NCBI GenBank assembly: GCA_027579435.1
Contig: JANBPK010000709.1
Location: 191,184-255,183 of the forward strand
From: Candolleomyces eurysporus
Taxonomy: Eukaryota > Basidiomycota > Agaricomycetes > Agaricales > Psathyrellaceae
Reading direction: 5' to 3'
Length of the DNA: 64,000 bases
Below the pieces are notes generated by a model that did not search any database, was not told the origin of the DNA, and worked only from the letters and a program-made list of their open reading frames with translations. Positions 29,893 through 41,179 of the stretch are shown in pieces (the first letter of the stretch is position 1; each line of letters starts with the position of its first letter). The translations under genes and the position numbers were made by a program.

Positions 29893-32800
29893 ATGTCTTT
29901 CGGTGCGTTAGTCCCCAAATAGGCGCTGGCTTAACCCCAGTTTCACAGCCTTTCGCTGACCTGCCCGTCCTCGTCCTCGATATCTCCCTCCATCTCGCCT
30001 TTGATCAGCAACTCCAGTCATACTCTCGAAGCCCACCAACTCGGCGTCCAGCTCGTCTCACTCTCTGGCCACCAGCGCCGGCGACATGAACGCAATCCCA
30101 CCCTCAGCACCTCCCAGCGCAGCCCCAAGCACTTCTCACTCTCGAGAGCCATCGCTGGGTCCTTCAGTGTCCCAAGTGTCCTCGGTAAATGGCTCGAATC
30201 CAGCAACGCCACCGCCGCAGGCAGCAAATGGTACCGCTGCAGACTCCGCAGCGGGAGAAAGCAACACCATAGCGTCCCCCAACAGCAATTCCAGCGGCAG
30301 CGCCCCGCCTTCCCCAGGCGACGCAGACCGACAGATCATCATTGAAGCTCTCAAGAGCAAGGACAGGATATACGTATTGAAGCTCGGAGAGCAGATGGAG
30401 AGTTTGATAAAGGAGCGGAGGTGAGTAGTTTTGTTGGCCTCGTCGTGGGGGCAGAGGGGGTTTTCCATGGCATTTACTGACCTCACAGCAGGCAACGCGT
30501 GGATCTCACACCTGCAACATCCTACCAACGCCTCCTCGTTCATCGATGCTCCGCCTACTACAAGCTCGCCCCTGAAAATGACCCTATTACCAAGGGTATT
30601 TCGGTACATCCGACAAGCGAGAGTCGAATGTGAGATCATTTTCCTTGGCTCCTCGTTGTTGATTATTTCTAACCTCGGTTTTTTTGGTAGCCCCGATGTG
30701 CGCATTTGCGAGCTTGTGCCCCCAGAATCTTCGTCACAACCAACTTTCAAAATCATGCGTCGGTCCCCCTCAGACCGCCGGGCGAAACCACACTCTCAAG
30801 CAGGGTCTGTCGCTGGAGAGGATGCGGATCTTTCTGATGTAGAGCCCTCAGAAGCGGGTAGCCTTGGTGGCAGAAGCAATGCAACCGGAAGCAGCACCAA
30901 AAAGCATATGACGATTGAACAACGGGAGGCCGCATACAAAGTGGCACGGTCTCGCATCTTCAACGACTTCGAAGAAAAAGACAAGACGAAAGAGAGCCAG
31001 ATGAGTGCTAGCTCTTCTTCTCTCAGTGTCAATTCAACGTCGGCCTCGACAAGCGCGAATGGAGACACAAGCAGCTTGGGGGACGTAGATGGCTCCGTCT
31101 CGTCACCTGCCACAGAAAGCGAGTGGTCTGTCCCTTCAGGTCCTGTGCACAAGGAACGCAAAGATTTCCGTCGAGGCAATGCGTCAGCGTCCTCATCTAA
31201 TCGGTCAGTTCGGTCGGGCGGGGCTTCCTATGGCTCCAACAACAGCTCACGCAATTCGCGTGCATCTTCGCCATCCTTCACCTATGCTTCTTTGTATGAA
31301 CCGCCTCCTGCCGGCCAGCTCTATGATCCTAATCAACCTGCGAACGGCTATCAAGGGACACAGTACTATCATCCGTTTACACCACCCACACAGCCTCCCA
31401 ACGGGGGGATGTACGTGCCCTATCCCTACTATCCTCCCTACCCATATCAAGCGCCCGCTCCGGATCCTCATCAAACCGCTCCAGACGCTTCTTCACCTCA
31501 GCATTATCCGCCTCTTCATCCCGCCGTGAACTATGGAGCTCCTTATGTGTGGCAGCCCCCCNGTCCCCGCCCCAACCACGGCGCAGTCATTGCCTACTTC
31601 CCCTCACCATGGCCATCCGCCGCCTGCGCATTCAATGTCGCCACCCCCTCCCCCAGCCCATCAGTATTCGTATCCCCCATATGGTTACCCCGTTCCTGGC
31701 TATTATCCGCCGCCTCCCCCAGGTCAGCCCATGCCTCCCCCCTCACAGGGAACGCCAGGCATGCAGGGCCCAATGTATGAAGTTCCTAGGGCGCCGAGCG
31801 GCCCCCCCTCCTCAACCAGCTGGCGGCAGTACCAGCGCCCCTCCCTACCATTCACCTTATGTTCAGAATGGTAGAAACAATGTAGGAAATGGAGCCGCCC
31901 CTCAGCAGAACACCCCGCGTGGCTCTCAGCGAAATCAAACATTGTCCGGCAACGGCAACAATGGTAATAAACGAAACCTGCCTCCTCCAAGTGGGCGTAA
32001 CCCTTGGAGCTATGGTCCTGGGATGAGTCCTGGTGGCTATAGCTCTCCATCCAGCACGACAGGCAGCGATACTGTCGGTCCGCGACTCAACTCTTCGCGC
32101 CGACAGTCGAACAACAGCTCCAGCTCCAGCTATAGTCGGGCCTCTTCGATTAATGACGATGTATCTTCCATCGCCGTAAGTTTAAGATTACTTTGATGCC
32201 CTTANTTTTTTCTTAGATTTTTTTTNAATTTATCGATTTATTCATTTCAGTCATCTTCTACGACTTCCTCTTCTTCTCGACGCACTTATACATCGACGAC
32301 TTCATCACAACATCCTCTCCCACCTCGGCCGGACTGGGCTGTCGGCTTGAAGGCACAGCCTACGCTTGCCCGGGAAACCGGCCCTCGACACCCTGGCGGG
32401 CCAATATCACCCTCACGAAGTGTGAACGGGAGCAATCAGTCGTTGAGGAAGACACCGCCTCTGTCTCTTCAACCCAACGACTTTCCGCCTTTGACACCGA
32501 TGGCGGCGTCGCAAGAGAGGCGTCATGTCCCCAACGGGGCTTGGGGAAATTCCACCAACAGGTCCATCCTTTCGCCTTCTGGTGGAATGCGTTCTGACGA
32601 AACTGAACGTAGTGGGTCTGAGAGGCCATCACCCAAGGTCGGTCGCGGGTATATTCTGTAAAGTTCGACCTGATCTCATCTTTTATTCTTTATAGAACAC
32701 CGAATTGTACAACCCAAAGATGAATCGTCGGCTTGATGCCTCTCAGGATGGGGAGGCACAGTCCAACCTCCATTTGACGGAACAAAACGTAAACCAGATT

Positions 32801-32938
32801 CAGTCCATCACCATCGAAGAGAAAATCGCAGCGGTGGAGTTGGCATCCACTACCTCGATGGTGGCGGTCCCGTCGGTGGAACTTCCTTGCAGCTCCTGCA
32901 GCTCCTCTGCGGCGACCGGACTGTCGTCAACATCATGA
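29893..32938 (+). CDS. R3H-SUZ domain RNA-binding protein
   Basis: Exons 29893-29902, 30009-30420, 30492-30629, 30691-32175, 32251-32637, 32696-32938; about 890 aa once two artefacts in exon 4 are set aside: an N at 31562 after C6 and one surplus C in the C7 run at 31802-31808. With both ignored, all phases agree. The first exon is only 10 nt (MSF plus one base). An R3H domain (about residues 115-190; KSKDRIYVLKLGEQME, RLLVHRCSAYYKL) binds single-stranded nucleic acid. It is followed by a SUZ-type basic segment (KIMRRSPSDRRAK; EQREAAYKVARSRIF). The remainder is Ser-, Pro- and Tyr-rich and disordered. Relatives include animal R3HDM1/2 and Encore; a role in mRNA control is inferred. Confidence 0.87.
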
Positions 32939-33395
32939 GGTCTTAACGAGTGCCACCCATTGTTCAAGCTGCTTCCCCCGCCAAAAAGGTATTTGTGTAT
33001 CGCATCCAGCATACTTATAGAATGTGTATATCTTCCACTGTGTTTTCCTGTCATCGCTGTCTTGTTGTTGTTGAGAATAGTACTTTTTGTGTTGGCACTC
33101 GAGGATGGCTTGTTCACTGCGCTCTATACTTCATTTGAGAAGCATCAATGGACGTTTCTGAACTGGCATTTTTTCGGTTACAACGCACGCTATCGCTGTA
33201 GATTGGGCGTTTTTTACGGACATGTTTTATATTCTCTCTTGGTCATTAATATTCATTTTTTGTATCTAGAATTATCGAGAACATTATAGATAAACCTGGT
33301 TGCAAAATGTCCGAGCGTCCATTGTGTCGTGACCGTCGGCGTCCTATACATAATTGATGCCGGCGTTCTAAATTGAGGGGCCACACCTTTTGCTC
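32939..33395. other. Intergenic region between the R3H gene and rpb4
   Basis: 457 bp, T-rich, with the R3H 3' UTR on the left and the rpb4 promoter on the right. I see no gene in it. Confidence 0.45.
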
Positions 33396-34059
33396 ATGAC
33401 CACTCGACTGCGACACCGTCCCCAGGTTGAGGAAGAAGATGCTTCGGCCCTGAAGTTAGGGAAAGGTGCGACGGCTCGCGTACTGCTATAGACGAGAACG
33501 TCTGACCGAGGCATTCCAAGCTAGAATTCAACAACGCCGGTTGTCTTCTCATTTCAGAGGTCAAGTACTTGTTGGAAAACAGGGAGAAGGATGCGCCAAA
33601 CACAGCGTACGTGGGCTGCTCAAAATCAGATAGCTGTGCATGGTATACTGAAACGATAGTGTATAGTGTCTATAACAGGACCTTGGACTATGTGAAGACG
33701 TTCACAAAGTTCAATACGACGGACTCGGCGGGTGCTGTTCGAGAGTGCGTATTAGTCGCTTTTCTGCTACATTCCACATTGCCGCCCATGGTCTGACCTG
33801 AATGCCCCTTCTCTCTCTACTAGGACGCTGAGAAGGGAACCGGCTCTCACTCAGTTCGAGACAGCGCAGATTGCCAATCTGTGCCCTGCAACCGCTGAAG
33901 AGGCGAAGAGCATCATCCCAAGGTCCGCAAACCGTTCGCTGAAGGTGCTTTTGTCATCCTGAATCACCTTTTGTTCTTCACAGTCTGGTAAAACTTGACG
34001 ATGATCGTCTGCAAGCATTGCTCGATGAAATCCAAACCATGCGCAAATTCCAGACATAA
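33396..34059 (+). CDS. RPB4: DNA-directed RNA polymerase II subunit Rpb4
   Basis: Exons 33396-33465, 33525-33606, 33667-33744, 33824-33922, 33984-34059; 134 aa, equal to fission yeast Rpb4. It forms the Rpb4/7 stalk of RNA polymerase II and also acts in mRNA export and decay. Hallmarks are KEFNNAGCLLISEVKYLLE, NRTLDYVKTFTKFN and the C-terminal ETAQIANLCPATAEEAKSI followed by LQALLDEIQTMRKFQ. The acceptor sites of exons 2 and 3 were chosen from several AGs because they alone restore GKEFNNAG and TAVYNRTLDY. It converges with pus1, with only 109 bp between the stops. Confidence 0.95.
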
Positions 34060-34168
34060 ACCAACTGACTTCAAGATTTTGGGTTTTTCCATTTATGAGG
34101 GATTGTGACAGGTGATGTACTGACTAGTGAGGAGTGTAGACAATTAGATGTATGGTAATACAATCACT

Positions 34169-36616
34169 TCAACCCTCCGTTTCAGCCAAATGCTTCTTGT
34201 CCAACACCTCTTCCTCCTCGTCTTCTTCCGCCGCTTCCGCTTCCTCAAGCAACTGCTTTTTCACAATAGCAGTAGATGGGAAAGAGGTCGTGTCGAAGAC
34301 TCGCTTTTCCCTGAAAGGATTGCTCCTCCATTTTCCCTTGATGATTACACATTCTTGCGGAACCTTTCCTTCTCGATTCAACCACAACAGATCGTCGCCC
34401 GAATATTTATCGACCGAACGAACCCATGCATCGAAGCTGGAAAAAAAAAAAATTAGTTCGAGGGAACGAAGCATCGATGAACACGGATGGGTACGAGAAC
34501 TCACAGCCCACTGCGGTCCTCTATACCCCGCATATTCTTGTAAATGAACTCCTCCTTGAAAGCGTCGATTTTCTCCCTGTGGAGGTCGAAATCGATGAGG
34601 GGTCGGTAATCGGCGTCGGTGGGTTTGTAATTCTGATTGTGTACAGTCATTCTCCCATTGTATGAGTTGAAAAGAGGTTCCTCTAGCAGAAGGCCGAGTG
34701 ATGGCATTTTAGGGATAAACACCATCGGAGCTTTGTACAACTGTCGAAATTCGCGGGTGTCAATACAAAACCGAGAAGCAGCAACCAAGAAGTCATTTGT
34801 GAGGATGCGAATGAGATCCACATACCTCATCGACGATCTCTGGAGAACTACCAATTCTGCATGTTAGAACCAAAGCGGCCATCATTTTTCTCTGTAATTG
34901 AATCGTAAGTAATAGTAGATGCGGGAACGGGAGAGATGCGCTATGCTCACGATCTGGTGCAGCATGAAGCTCTGGCCGTGGAAGAGCACGCTGATCCATT
35001 CTGTATCGCCATGGACTACAGGATCCTCCACCTGTCGATCGAGAGTTCATTATTTTTTAGTTTGGAGGACGAGATCGCCATAGCGTTTCAGAGTACCTAC
35101 CCGAATCTCCTTCATAAATCGGACATTACTGCGATCACCGAATTCGCGACCAACGGTAAAGTTGTGGAAATTGTGACTGGCCTCGTATTTCTTGACGAAT
35201 TTTCGTAGGCGTTCCATTTCCGCTGGACCAACCCTCCATGCTCGTTTCCTGGCCAGATCTTCTTCGTGCGAGCCCGTTGCACTCTCCTGCCAGAACGGGT
35301 GTACTGGTGAGGACTCGACTTCTGATGTTTCCGTTGAGGCTTCTTTTCCTCGAAGCTTGTCGTAGAGACCAGATCCAGGTTTTGGGGGTATTAATAGGTA
35401 GCTTGGGAAATAGTACGTGTACTTCCGACTATCGCATACACTGTGAAAGATCGAGTTCAGCGAGGGTTTTTCTGATTGTCATGGGAAATGGACAGACAGC
35501 CTGGCATTGAACGAGTTCTGAGCCCGGACCTAGAGAAGGAGAACCTTCAGCCTGGAGGGTACTCTGAGCGGACAAAGTGCGTCTGGAACTTACAAAACCC
35601 CATAAACGGATTTCGGGCGGCAACTCCTCGTTGATGCGAGCAACGAGATCTTTGACTCCAGGGACTGTAATGATCATCTTGAGAGATACGACATTACCCG
35701 CTGCATGAACACCCGCATCGGTTCGGGCAGCCCTCGCAAGGCTAACCTAAATCGCCTGGAGTTAATCTCCAAATTCCAGGATTGGCGGGCACGGAATTAC
35801 CTTGACAGGATCGTCCGCATTATCCTGCGATACGGCCCCGGCGTTGACTAAAGCTTTAAACAGCACACCCTCGATGGTCTTGATGTTGTCTGGCTGTCTA
35901 TTAGAAATTCAATTGAAATAGATTCAAACTCGTTCAGCAAACTGAATTATATTGCGCCAAGGATGGCCGAAGAGATAGGCAATTACGCACATCTGCATGC
36001 CACTATATCCAGAGCCACAGAAACCGATGAGGAGAGCAGACTGCCGCTTTGGATATCGAGGTGCACTCGGAATACCCAACGCCTCCGCCTGCGCCTTCCT
36101 CTCCTTCGCCGCGTCTTCCTCCTCCTTCGTAGCTCGCCTCCGCATCCGAGGCTGCCTTTTCTTGGGACCCTCCGATTCGTCCTGGTCGCCCTTCTTCTTT
36201 TTCCGACGGGCTCGACCCGATTCCGTTTTCTTCGCCTTCTTCTGTTGCTGAATCCTCTCACTGCTTTCTGAGTGCTGTTCGGAATCAGAATTGCCGCCAT
36301 CGGAATGAGGCTCATCGGCTTTTGGGGTTGTTGAATCCTTCATCTGGACGTCTTCAGATCCTTGCTGTTCGCCAGCGCAGGTGTCGGACTTTTGCAGTTT
36401 AGAAGTGGAAGGCTCCGATACATCTTCACGTTCGAGCTCGTCGAGAGGCCGCTTCCGGGACGGTGCAAGCTCAGACATTGCCCTTTTCTGCTTGAGGTCG
36501 AAGCAATATGGCTTTCGTGTAGATGTCCGAGGTGCTATGCAAGTTGGTAAGGCGGCGTTTCGAACAGTATGTAAGCGGAAGGCGGACAGTGCCAAGAGTG
36601 ACCTGCGGAAAACCAT
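34169..36616 (-). CDS. PUS1: tRNA pseudouridine synthase Pus1 (TruA family)
   Basis: Exons, complement: 34169-34436, 34505-34740, 34826-34891, 34951-35031, 35101-35440, 35498-35529, 35594-35746, 35801-35897, 35991-36616; 632 aa. It converts uridines of tRNAs (also U2 snRNA and some mRNAs) to pseudouridine. The catalytic Asp is in RTDAGVHA (around residue 250). [18 protein letters not shown] and SFMLHQIRKMMA are further family motifs. Before them lies a 190-residue basic/acidic region with nuclear-localisation-like Arg/Lys runs. The C-terminal tail is acidic ([13 protein letters not shown]). The first 45 residues ([19 protein letters not shown]) look like a mitochondrial presequence, and a second Met ([12 protein letters not shown]) would give a nuclear form. 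Confidence 0.93.
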
Positions 36617-36906
36617 CCACTAATACCCAGAAATGTGAATAATACGCGAGAAATGAGGACAATGGGTCTGGGAGCTCCGAGGAGGAGTAAAGCACAATTC
36701 ACGGATGCTGGGTGAAGCAGAGAAACACCAAGAACAGTGACAAGCAGAAATTGATCGTGATGTCAACGTCCAACCACCGGTCCGACGGTGTCGACGTCGG
36801 GTGCCGGTATCGATGTCGACCATAAAAACAGATACTTGTTTCTCTATTGCAGACATAAATTGAATTATACATTAATTCCTCCAAATTTCTTTCCTTTTGT
36901 CCGCAT

Positions 36907-38785
36907 TTACCCACTGGCACTTGCTGCGACCACCGCCTCCTCGCAAGCGGTGTAGATAGGCACTAACGCATCATAAATCTGGCTCTGCTCTTTCTTAGGC
37001 TCTGCAACTCGACTCTCTCCAACCCCTTCACCTCCTGTCATATCCTCGAAAGTCCCTTCTGGATTCCTGATCTTCCACCATGCGTACTTTGCAAGAAGTG
37101 CGCCTCCCATACCGGCAGCCTCCTTGGTCGTCGAGACATAGACGTTCATGTCGAAAATATCCTATCAAGAAAATTATTATGAGAACAATTGGGATCTCTC
37201 TAATGGACGTATACTTACAGCAGCTATCTGGCGAATGACTGGGTTAGCGGAGGAACCACCAGAAATGACCAACCGGCGAAGATGAGGGGCGTTGGGAGGG
37301 AGAATAGCCGCGATCCTGGACCTGATGGAAAGGAATTGGGACTCGAGGATGGCTCGGCAGTGGACATTGGGAGGGACGTCGTCTATGGGTTTAGGCGCTT
37401 CCTTCGCTGGGTCAGCGACATTGTACGAGAAACAATGTTCACCCTGAACGCCCGGAGGGATGATTTCAGGGAGAGGGAAGTACAGGGCAAGGTATCCAGC
37501 GCAGCCTGCAGGCGTCGCTTGTACGAGCTCGTTGAATTTGGTCCAATGCTTGTCGGCGTACTTGTTTCTAACGTTCTCCCTGGCTAAAGCACCATTTTTA
37601 TAGCACAACATGACTATTTGGCCATTCGGAGAGGTGGGATGCGCAAGGAGATGCGAAGTTGTGAAGCGTTTAGGCGCGATATCCGAAGGTGGAACAGAAA
37701 GCAAGAAGGTGGTCGACGTTCCAAGGGAGAGAACGGCATCGCCCGGACTGGAAAGTGATATAACAGTTGCTGGATTGTCTCCGGTGAATGGTGCGACGAT
37801 GCATTCTAGTAGTTCATGAGTTAGTTTCTCCTTTTTCTATAGAGAGACGAATTTTATACCCGGATTCAAACCCCATCGCTTTACCCACCAGCTGCTGACT
37901 TTTCCGAGATTGACCCCTCCTAATACTGGCTCAGGGCCAAGCTTCGATCTAAGCTCCGGACCTCCGCAAATATCCAACAGACGGTCATCCCACTTTCCGG
38001 TAAGGATGTTCGTCAAGTTCATTCCACTGGCATCAGACACTTCGATGGGGGCAAAGGCACCCAGGAAGACCGAAGGGATGAAAGACGAAACCAAAGATAT
38101 CTTGGATGTCGCCTCGTATATCTCTGGTTTCAGTCTACGAATCTGATTACGAGTGAGAGGCCGCTACAAGTAAGGAAATCACATTGATTTTACCTTGGAG
38201 ATTTGGCTTCCCGTGAAACGCTCGTAGGCCCTGCTGCCGCTAAGATCTGCAAGAGCCTGTGGTCCACCGATTTCTTTTTCCAATCGGATGCAATCCTCCT
38301 CGGTTGAATGGTCTTGCCAGATCGGGGATTTATCCAGAGAGAAAGCGTCGGGGGACAGTTGCTCAGTCAAACTCTTGGTAGGATCGAGGTTAGAGAGCAA
38401 TGATTCAGCTTTCGTGGACCAATACACCGAGCCATGTTGCTACCAATCTAATCAGTTGAAGATGTGCGGAGATCTCGGAGCGTTGACTTACTTGACCGGC
38501 CCCTGAGATGGCAACAATGTCCGAGAACGAAACGTCCTCTTTGCGCATCCTCTCAAACAGTAGATCTATGGCTTCGAGCCACATCGCAACTGGAGATGTG
38601 ACTTCTCCCTCACCAGGGCCATGATATGTTCCGCTGGTGGTGTTGTAGTGCGACAAATCGTTGGAGAAGTGCACCGAAGTCTCGTGGACGATGGTCGCGT
38701 CCTCTTTAATGAGGACGGCCTTAAGCTGCTGAGTGGAGAGGTCGAGACCAAGGAAGAGGGGGCTGGCTGTGGCCTGGGACGACAT
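36907..38785 (-). CDS. XKS1: D-xylulose kinase (FGGY family)
   Basis: Exons, complement: 36907-37161, 37219-37805, 37860-38142, 38194-38439, 38492-38785; 554 aa, typical of fungal xylulokinases. It phosphorylates D-xylulose to xylulose 5-phosphate, feeding pentoses into the pentose phosphate pathway. Visible motifs are the N-terminal phosphate-binding LGLDLSTQQLKAVLI, the substrate region AISGAGQQHGSVYW, IWQDHSTEEDC, the second lobe start FTGDNPATVISLSSPGDAVL with LSLGTST, and the adenosine motif GGSSANPVIRQIAADIF. All introns are 51-57 nt with standard ends. It is divergent from the hypothetical gene at 39060. Confidence 0.93.
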
Positions 38786-39059
38786 GGAAGAAGAGAAGGG
38801 GCAAGGGCATATCTAGGAACGATATGTTCCGGGGTATATGACCATCTCTGCACACGGCTCAAGACTGTAAGCGGGTCAGCGACATTTCTCCGCGATCGGT
38901 CCGAACAGGCCCGCCAACCGCAAGCCGCCAGTTATCCTTTTAAGACCATCCGACTGCCAAAAACGGCTTGTTGGTCGGCGTCAGCCCCGGTCTGTCAGCA
39001 CAATCATAATCCAGAAACAAGGTCATATTCCAGTCTGATCCCTTTTCTTTCGCTGCACA

Positions 39060-41032
39060 ATGGCCTGCACATGCTGCCCTCCGTGTAAACGCCCTCATGC
39101 TCGCTCTAACAGTTGTCCCGAATCCATCAATCTCAGTTTGCTCAGCTTTTCTCGCTCTTTATCCACTCTCCCGTCCCTTGCTTCAGAGACCATCACTGCT
39201 TCCCTTTCTGCCGTCGGCTTTCCTGAAACTATACCCAAGCCCGAGGATATACCTACCACGAGTCTCGTTCCGCTCAGCCATAACCTTTTGCTGCTTACAC
39301 CAATTCCGACACCTGGCGGCTCAGATTTCTCCAGCAATCAAAGTTCTCGAATCACGCTCGCCGCGCCAACTTCGCCTCGGCTTCAAGGCATCTCAAAGGA
39401 GTCGACATGCGTCACCAAATGGGTGGTACGTCTTTCTCAGCATCCTAGTACGATCCTCATGATTGAATGATGCATCTCGTAGAGGAGTCTCGCTGATAGC
39501 GCCGACGCTCCGGGACATGTTCCATGGGGAGGGGATAAAATGGTCAAGCCCTTGGAATGGATTCCAGAGGGATCGCTCTATCCCCCGGCTATTTATTCCA
39601 GGGCGAGACTTACCATGCGTCGGCGCCACGAGGTCGACGTTTCACGCAGGGCCGTGCCTTCGCCCGAACCGTGTTTGGGCGTTAAGCGCGACGCGGTGTC
39701 AGCCCAAACGTCTCTCTCCCCGTCAGCAGCAAAAGGAACTAGCGGAAAGAGAAATCAGAGCTCTGGCATGGCAGCTGAAACACGCACGTCGGCTTCCAAC
39801 AATCGCACTCCCTCACGGACTAAGACGTCGATCCCGACTCCCTCGAAGCTGCGGAATGTGCCCAAGCCGCTCAGTACTCCCAAGAAACGTCCATCGCCGC
39901 TACGAGAGGATAGAAAAAAAAATGAAGACAAAGATACCTCATCCACCTCGATACACTGCATCTCCGCGAGAGAAAGAGCGAGTTTCGTCAAAGAGGCAGT
40001 CTATCGGGACTTTTGATATGATCAATGCTCTACGAATCCAGTGTGCGGCGCTAACGGTCACGACTCCACCAGCAACTCAGACTACCCACACCAGCGCCGA
40101 CTCGCCTTCCATTCCGTTTGTTGCGGACAGCCTCCACGACCCTTCGACCGACATTTCGACTGACGTCAAGCCTGTCTCTAGTCCATTGACGGGGAACGAC
40201 TTGGGGACCACACTATCTATCCTGTACCCTGCGACGACAGCTTCATTCCAGGTCAAAGCCAAGGAGGTGACGTCACACAAAGTACCAGTAGTCAGACTTC
40301 GACCTCTACGCGACGTAGCTCTAGCAGCCACGAGAATCAGCTCGATCAGCACATCGAGTTCGGATGAGTCGGAAAGTTCAATCCGCAGGCCGACATCCCA
40401 TCGTCGCAGGAATATCAGCCAGACTCTCAGGGGGNCCGTCCAGGTCACATTCCGCTTCCAGAAGCAATAGCAGTCGCTCGATGAGTCTTCCGCGAAAGGG
40501 ACCTCTGATTTTCGCGGCTGACAAGAAACAAGTTCGTTTCGCGCCTCTTCCTACTACCATAAGGCGGTACCCTCCCGAATCTTCTGACTCGGAGGATATG
40601 GATTCACGGCACTATCCGTCCCAGCCGCAGGACCCTCCCAGGCCTAACAGCCCGTGGTTACGACAGGTGCCTCCTCAAGCCTCTTCGCTCAGAGCACCAT
40701 CGGCCACTCCTCCTAGGAATCGCGAGATGTCGAGTGCTCAGGCAGCTCCACCCAAGCCATCGCTCAAGAAGCCAGTTTCTCAGGCCCCTCCTGTGATCAT
40801 CGGACCTGCACCGCGAACCAAGAACTCGTTCGCTCGACGGTCATTAAGCAGGATAATGAAGATGGACAGACCCATTTCGTTCGGCCTGCCGACCATTCAA
40901 TCCGCTTGGAGTCTCGACGAGAACAAGGCTCGGCGTGAGCGCGAGGACGATGCTTCAAGCACGAAGACAACTAGGAGTCGTATACCCCTCCCTAAACTGC
41001 GGCTCGGAAATCTCTTCAGTCGCTTCACCTAA
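39060..41032 (+). CDS. Disordered basidiomycete protein, frame broken by homopolymer artefacts
   Basis: Exons 39060-39425 and 39483-41032. Two places break the frame: an A9 run at 39914-39922, where one A is surplus, and the N at 40435 after G5. Ignoring these two bases gives one open frame of 637 aa, with phases that fit exactly. No domain is recognised. The N-terminus has MACTCCPPCKRP, and a possible conserved block spans the intron (TKWVRSLADSADAP, MVKPLEWIPEGSLYP). The rest is Ser/Pro/Arg-rich. The C-terminal part has basic motifs (KKQVRFAPLPTTIRR, SFARRSLSRIMKMDRP) and ends LRLGNLFSRFT. Both breaks sit at homopolymers, so sequencing error is more likely than a pseudogene. Confidence 0.65.
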
Positions 41033-41179
41033 AGATATATTTGCTGTTATACAAAGAGAGTCGTACATTCGTTTTTACTTCCCACTGTCCTTCGTTCGGT
41101 ACATAGTTCACAGATTGTTGTACAAGATTCCTTATTCCGTTCCGACGATTCTTGTCCATCCATAACTGATAAGAATAAA

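Noticed and set aside
39060..41032. Pseudogene with two frameshifts
   Set aside because: Both breaks lie at homopolymer runs, one marked by N, like proven artefacts in other genes here; sequencing error is simpler.
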